DNA from: a bacterium
Lineage (GTDB): Bacteria; Myxococcota_A; Bradymonadia; UBA7976; UBA1532
Direction of reading: 5' to 3'
Assembly: GCA_030426085.1 (NCBI GenBank)
Contig: JAUHYW010000036.1
Span: 1-64,000 of the forward strand
Length of the DNA: 64,000 bases
Shown: positions 60,641 through 64,000 of the stretch, piece after piece
How positions within the stretch are numbered: position 1 is the stretch's first letter
How the letters are laid out: every line of letters begins with the position of its first letter
The notes under the pieces: generated by a model
The model's input: the letters and a program-made list of their open reading frames with translations, nothing else
What the model was told of the DNA's origin: nothing
Databases searched by the model: none
Program-made: the position numbers and the translations under genes

Positions 60641-61975
60641 ATGAGCGTGGACGACGACCCGCCCTACCTCGTGCCCGGCGCCGAGATCGCCGATCGCCTG
60701 CCCGGCGAGCCCGCCGGCCGCCCCCCGCCGGCCCCGATCTTCGTCGCGCTGATGGTGGTCCGGGCGGCGCTGCTCGGCCTCAAGGCGGTGATCGCGCTGC
60801 CGCTGGTCGTGCCCTACCTCTTCGGGGTGGCGATCGCCGGCCAGCCGCCCAACACCGTGCGGCCGGGGCAGGTGTTCCACTTCCTGGGCCTCGTCTGGTG
60901 GACCGCCCCCCCGTCGCTGGGTCGCCTGGCCCGGGTCTGGCTCACCCTGCGCATCGCCCGGCGGGCGCTGTCGATCCCGATCGCCGGGCTGGCGTGGTTC
61001 CTCGACGAGCTGCTGTACGGCCGGGCGCTGAAGGCGGTGCGCATCGAGGCGCCGGTCATCAAGATCAGCGCCGCCCGCAGCGGCAGCACCCAGCTCGGGC
61101 ACTACATCGAGGCCGACCCTCGGGTCATCGCGCCCAACGTGCTCCAGATCTTCTTCCCCTACCTGTGGCTGTGGCGCCTGGTCACGCCGCTGGCCCGCCG
61201 CTTCATCACCCGGGATCAGGTGCGGGCGTGGATGGAGAGCCGGGTGACGCCGGAGTTCATCGAGCGCCACGAGGGCGACCCGTTCCGCACCGACACCTTC
61301 GAGGCGGGGATGTACCTGCATCACCTCAATCATCTGGCGCCGTTCCTGGGGGCCGAGGCGCTGGAGCGGGACTTCGGCATGGGGGCGACCCACCCCACGA
61401 CCCGCACCCTGTGGACCGAGGTCTTCGCCGACTACTTCGACGGGGTGGCCCGCAAGACCCTGCTCTTCGCCGGGCCCGAGGCCGCCGGGCGGCGCTACTT
61501 CGTCAAGGGCCACTTCCTGGCGGCCGCCGACACCCTCGCCGCGCGCTACCCCGACGCCCGCTTCCTGACCATGCTGCGCCCGCCGGCCCGGCGCCTCCAG
61601 AGCATGGTCAACTTCTTGTGGTGCAACCCGATCGACCCGACCCTGGGCAAGCCCGAGTGGCGGTCGCTCGTCGTGGGCCTCACCCGGCACGAGCGGATCT
61701 ACAACCGGGCCGAGCGCGCGTGGTTCACCCGCGCCGACGGCCCCCGGCGCTGCGTGCTGCGGTTCGACGACTACGTGCGCGACCTCGAGGGCACGATGGC
61801 CGAGGTCTACCGGGCGTGCTTCGATCTCGATGAGCTGCCGCCGCACGTCCCCCGCGAGCACGCGCCCCGGGAGCGCAAGAACTACAGCGTGAACCGCAGC
61901 CTGGCGCAGCTCGGGGTCGACGGCGCGGCCTACGAGGCGGCTCAGCCCGAGTTCGTGGCGTGGTGTCGGGGGTGA
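60641..61975 (+). CDS. membrane-associated sulfotransferase
   Basis: A 444-residue protein with N-terminal hydrophobic segments (VALMVVRAALLGLKAVIALPLVVPYLFGVAI). A PAPS-dependent sulfotransferase fold follows, with 5'-phosphosulfate loop KISAARSGSTQLGHYIEA and 3'-phosphate-binding RPPARRLQSMVNFLW. Further matches are RYPDARFLTMLRP and the C-terminal ERKNYSVNRSL. It should transfer sulfate to a lipid or glycan at the membrane; the acceptor is unknown. GGAG lies upstream of the ATG. The gene begins 70 nt after the histidine kinase on the same strand. Confidence 0.9.
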   Translation: MSVDDDPPYLVPGAEIADRLPGEPAGRPPPAPIFVALMVVRAALLGLKAVIALPLVVPYLFGVAIAGQPPNTVRPGQVFHFLGLVWWTAPPSLGRLARVWLTLRIARRALSIPIAGLAWFLDELLYGRALKAVRIEAPVIKISAARSGSTQLGHYIEADPRVIAPNVLQIFFPYLWLWRLVTPLARRFITRDQVRAWMESRVTPEFIERHEGDPFRTDTFEAGMYLHHLNHLAPFLGAEALERDFGMGATHPTTRTLWTEVFADYFDGVARKTLLFAGPEAAGRRYFVKGHFLAAADTLAARYPDARFLTMLRPPARRLQSMVNFLWCNPIDPTLGKPEWRSLVVGLTRHERIYNRAERAWFTRADGPRRCVLRFDDYVRDLEGTMAEVYRACFDLDELPPHVPREHAPRERKNYSVNRSLAQLGVDGAAYEAAQPEFVAWCRG

Positions 61976-62063
61976 CGGCGGGCGCGGACCCCCCGTTCGG
62001 GGGGTGTGGCTCCCGGGCGGTCGCGTCTACCGTGGATCGGTACGCCGACGGAGGGAGGGGGTC

Positions 62064-63713
62064 ATGGCGCAGCGCGCGCGGTCCGAGAAGGCATCAGCCG
62101 ATTCGAAGAGCACAGGCGCCCGGCGAGGGCGCTCGGGGCGCGAGGCGGCCGGGGTGGGCAACCGCTCGACGGGCGCGCTGCTGCGGCTCGGGTCGCCTGC
62201 GGACGACGCCGAGCGGCGGGCGGATGGGGCGGCGGACGCCGTGATGCGCCGGATCGCCGGCCTGGGGGCGGCGGCGCCGACCATCGGGCCCCGGACGGCG
62301 GCGGGCATCGTCCGGCGCGACGGCGGCGGCGGCGCGGGCGGGATCAGCGCCGGGCAGAGCGGGCGCATCCGGCGAGCGATGACCGGCGGGCGGCCCATCA
62401 GCGGCCCGGCCCGGGGTGAGCTGGAGCGGGGCTTCGGCCGCTCGCTGGGCAAGATGCGGGTGCACGACGGCCCCGACGCCCGATCGCTGAGCCGGGCCTT
62501 CGGGGCCCGCGCGTTCAGCGTCGACAACCACCTGTTCTTCGGCGAGGGCGCCTACCGCCCCGAGACGAAGGTCGGCAAGCGGCTGCTGTCTCACGAGATC
62601 GCCCACGGCCTCGAAGGCGAGGCGGGCGTGGTGCGGCGGCTGACCTATGACAGCACGCTGCACAAGTACTACAGCGACGCGCTGAAGGGTCAGGCGGTCG
62701 ACGCCTCCCACGGGGTGGCGACGGTCACCGGCTCGGCCAGCGTCTGGCACGGGGGGCACGCCTTCATCTACCTGGAGTACCTCGACCGGGATCCCACCAG
62801 CGGGGGCGCCGTGCCCCGGACCCGCAAGCTGGAGCTGACGGCGGGCGGGGGCACCACCTCGGGCACCCGCTCGGGCTCGGGGTCGGGCTGGAAGTCGGGC
62901 CACAAGATGGCCCACTGGAGCGGCGGCAGCCAGGGCAAGTCGTCCGGCTCTTCGGGGTCGGACAGCGGCAGCGCGACCGGCCTGGCGATCCACATCGGGG
63001 ACGCCGAGGCGGGCGACATCAGCGCGCTGCGGCGCGCCCGGCGGCGCAAGAGCTGGGTCGTCGGGCGCACCGCCATGGACGGCATCCTGGCCAAAGCCGA
63101 AGACATCAAGACCAACATCAAGAGCTACACCTACAAGCTGACCGGGCGCTCGCTCTTCGCGACCAAGAAGACGATCAACTGCGTGCGCTTCGCGGAGAAG
63201 ATCCTCAAGGCGGGCGGGATCGCCGCCTCGGCGGGCAAGGCGATGAAGCTGGCCTCGACGCTGACGAGCGGGGACGACGTCGGCTACACGCAGGACGCGG
63301 ACTGGGTGCAGCTCGAAGAGACCCGGGCGTTGCAGCGCGAGCAGCGGCGGCAGCAGGAGGAGACCGCGGCCAGGCAGGCCGCGCTGGCCGCGAAGGCGCA
63401 GACCGAGCGGCTGAAGGAACTCGGCATCGACGAGGACCGCAAGTACTCGGTCGTCTGGGATCCGAGCGTCGCCACCATCCGGGGCAAGAGCCTCAACAGC
63501 GGCGGGACCATGATGCCCTACACCCTCGTCGACCGAAAAGCGACCGCCCCCGGCGAGCTGGAGCGGGCGCGGCATGTCGCCTTCGCCAGTGTGCTGACGC
63601 AGTCGAACCAGGCCCGGGTCTACGGGAGCGTCATCTTCAGCGACGGCGACGCCCGCAATCAGATCGAGGTCCACCTCGGCGACGTGCTCGCGGCGATCAC
63701 CAGCGCGACCTGA
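62064..63713 (+). CDS. DUF4157 effector-like protein with putative permuted papain-fold payload
   Basis: A 549-residue basic protein without signal peptide. After a disordered N-terminus comes a DUF4157 domain (~108-192): GRPISGPARGELERGFGRSL, MRVHDGPDARSLSRAFGARA, LFFGEGAYRPET, then a zinc-type HEIAH motif (His177, His181). DUF4157 is common in cargo of extracellular contractile injection systems and polymorphic toxins. Downstream, SVWHGGHAFIYLEYLD (His232) and TINCVRFAEKILKAGG (Cys373) occur in the His-then-Cys order of circularly permuted NlpC/P60 or LRAT-like papain-fold enzymes. A Ser/Gly-rich loop (~265-300) separates them. A C-terminal domain (~430-549) is unrecognised. GGGAGGGGG precedes the ATG. 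No phage-tail-like genes are in the window. A tiny membrane protein follows. Confidence 0.85.
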   Translation: MAQRARSEKASADSKSTGARRGRSGREAAGVGNRSTGALLRLGSPADDAERRADGAADAVMRRIAGLGAAAPTIGPRTAAGIVRRDGGGGAGGISAGQSGRIRRAMTGGRPISGPARGELERGFGRSLGKMRVHDGPDARSLSRAFGARAFSVDNHLFFGEGAYRPETKVGKRLLSHEIAHGLEGEAGVVRRLTYDSTLHKYYSDALKGQAVDASHGVATVTGSASVWHGGHAFIYLEYLDRDPTSGGAVPRTRKLELTAGGGTTSGTRSGSGSGWKSGHKMAHWSGGSQGKSSGSSGSDSGSATGLAIHIGDAEAGDISALRRARRRKSWVVGRTAMDGILAKAEDIKTNIKSYTYKLTGRSLFATKKTINCVRFAEKILKAGGIAASAGKAMKLASTLTSGDDVGYTQDADWVQLEETRALQREQRRQQEETAARQAALAAKAQTERLKELGIDEDRKYSVVWDPSVATIRGKSLNSGGTMMPYTLVDRKATAPGELERARHVAFASVLTQSNQARVYGSVIFSDGDARNQIEVHLGDVLAAITSAT

Positions 63714-63755
63714 CGCGGGGCGAAACACCGGGGCCGGGCGTCCGTAGGGCAGGGC

Positions 63756-63980
63756 ATGCAGCTCCCTCACGTCGATCCGGTCGGCATCCTGCGCACGCCC
63801 GAAGGCTACACGCGCAGCGCCCCCGTCTCCCGCCGCCTGCGGTTCTTCGCCGCGGTGGTCCTCGTCGCGTTCGTCTCGGTGATGGTGACGACCACCGTCG
63901 TCAGCCTCGGGCAGTACTGCCTGACCACCGACGCGGCCAACGGCGCCGATCTGCCCGCAGACTTCCGCGGCGGCCCGTGA
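63756..63980 (+). CDS. small single-pass membrane protein
   Basis: A 74-residue protein with one hydrophobic helix (LRFFAAVVLVAFVSVMVTTTVVSL) between a basic N-terminus and a short, mostly polar C-terminus containing one Cys. It starts 43 nt after the DUF4157 gene, so it may be its accessory or immunity protein, but that is speculative. No family recognised. Confidence 0.6.
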   Translation: MQLPHVDPVGILRTPEGYTRSAPVSRRLRFFAAVVLVAFVSVMVTTTVVSLGQYCLTTDAANGADLPADFRGGP

Positions 63981-64000
63981 GCGGTCGCCGGGATCTCAAT

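Overview
This is a 64 kb stretch of very GC-rich bacterial chromosome (third codon positions almost all G or C). It holds about 47 protein genes packed on both strands, many with 1-8 nt start/stop overlaps. No rRNA, tRNA, CRISPR array, insertion sequence or prophage was recognised. The content points to a myxobacterium or relative (Myxococcota, formerly Deltaproteobacteria). The grounds are MopE-type Cys/Asp repeats (CNGxDDDCDGxxDEG) in secreted lipoproteins, a metalloprotease with a MYXO-CTERM-like tail (Cys, hydrophobic helix, RRRR), Ser/Thr kinases fused to ATPase/TPR or coiled-coil modules, a Ras-like GTPase next to a histidine kinase, and a DUF4157 effector-type protein. The lineage is inferred; no marker gene settles it.

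Layout. 1-7.6 kb: a partial secreted coiled-coil protein (-), then a plus-strand series: a cysteine-less AhpD-like protein, a GAF-adenylate cyclase, a repeat lipoprotein, an aminotransferase, a YCII-domain protein and a helical protein. 7.6-10.5 kb: a pentapeptide-repeat protein coupled to a UvrD-type helicase (-). 10.5-16.7 kb: a ferredoxin, a 1569-residue lipoprotein with MopE, fibrinogen-like and SRCR regions, and an exchanger resembling K+-dependent Na+/Ca2+ exchangers. 16.8-23.4 kb: RtcB RNA ligase, a secreted TPR protein, an FGE-like lipoprotein and a GH31 glycosidase lipoprotein. 23.4-28.5 kb (-): a molybdopterin oxidoreductase, an RND/MMPL exporter and a small two-CxxC-type ferredoxin.

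28.7-39.1 kb: a secreted protein, a VWA protein, an SDR, a CHAT-STAND-TPR protein, and a two-gene secreted unit with a matrixin-like protease. 39-49 kb: two Ser/Thr kinases, cobalamin adenosyltransferase, a MoaC-GNAT fusion, rhomboid protease and a secreted protein. 48.8-52.5 kb: a dihydroorotase-like enzyme, a nucleotide-sugar epimerase-like protein, a possible papain-fold protein and a truncated ribosome-recycling-factor homologue. 52.6-55.8 kb: an envelope disulfide/redox unit (VKOR-thioredoxin fusion, OmpA-like protein, TlpA-like lipoprotein) followed by glyoxalase I. 56-62 kb: a coiled-coil protein plus an OmpA-domain membrane protein, a GTPase plus a histidine kinase, and a sulfotransferase. 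62-64 kb: a DUF4157 protein with a putative permuted papain-fold payload and a small membrane protein.

Shared themes are envelope and secreted proteins, signalling (cyclase, kinases, GTPase) and large multidomain regulators. The most noteworthy points are the DUF4157 effector candidate, the CHAT-STAND protein, the MoaC-GNAT fusion, the RRF fragment, the SRCR/fibrinogen lipoprotein, and a recurring TAnnnT box 6-8 nt upstream of start codons that lack a Shine-Dalgarno sequence, which suggests leaderless mRNAs.
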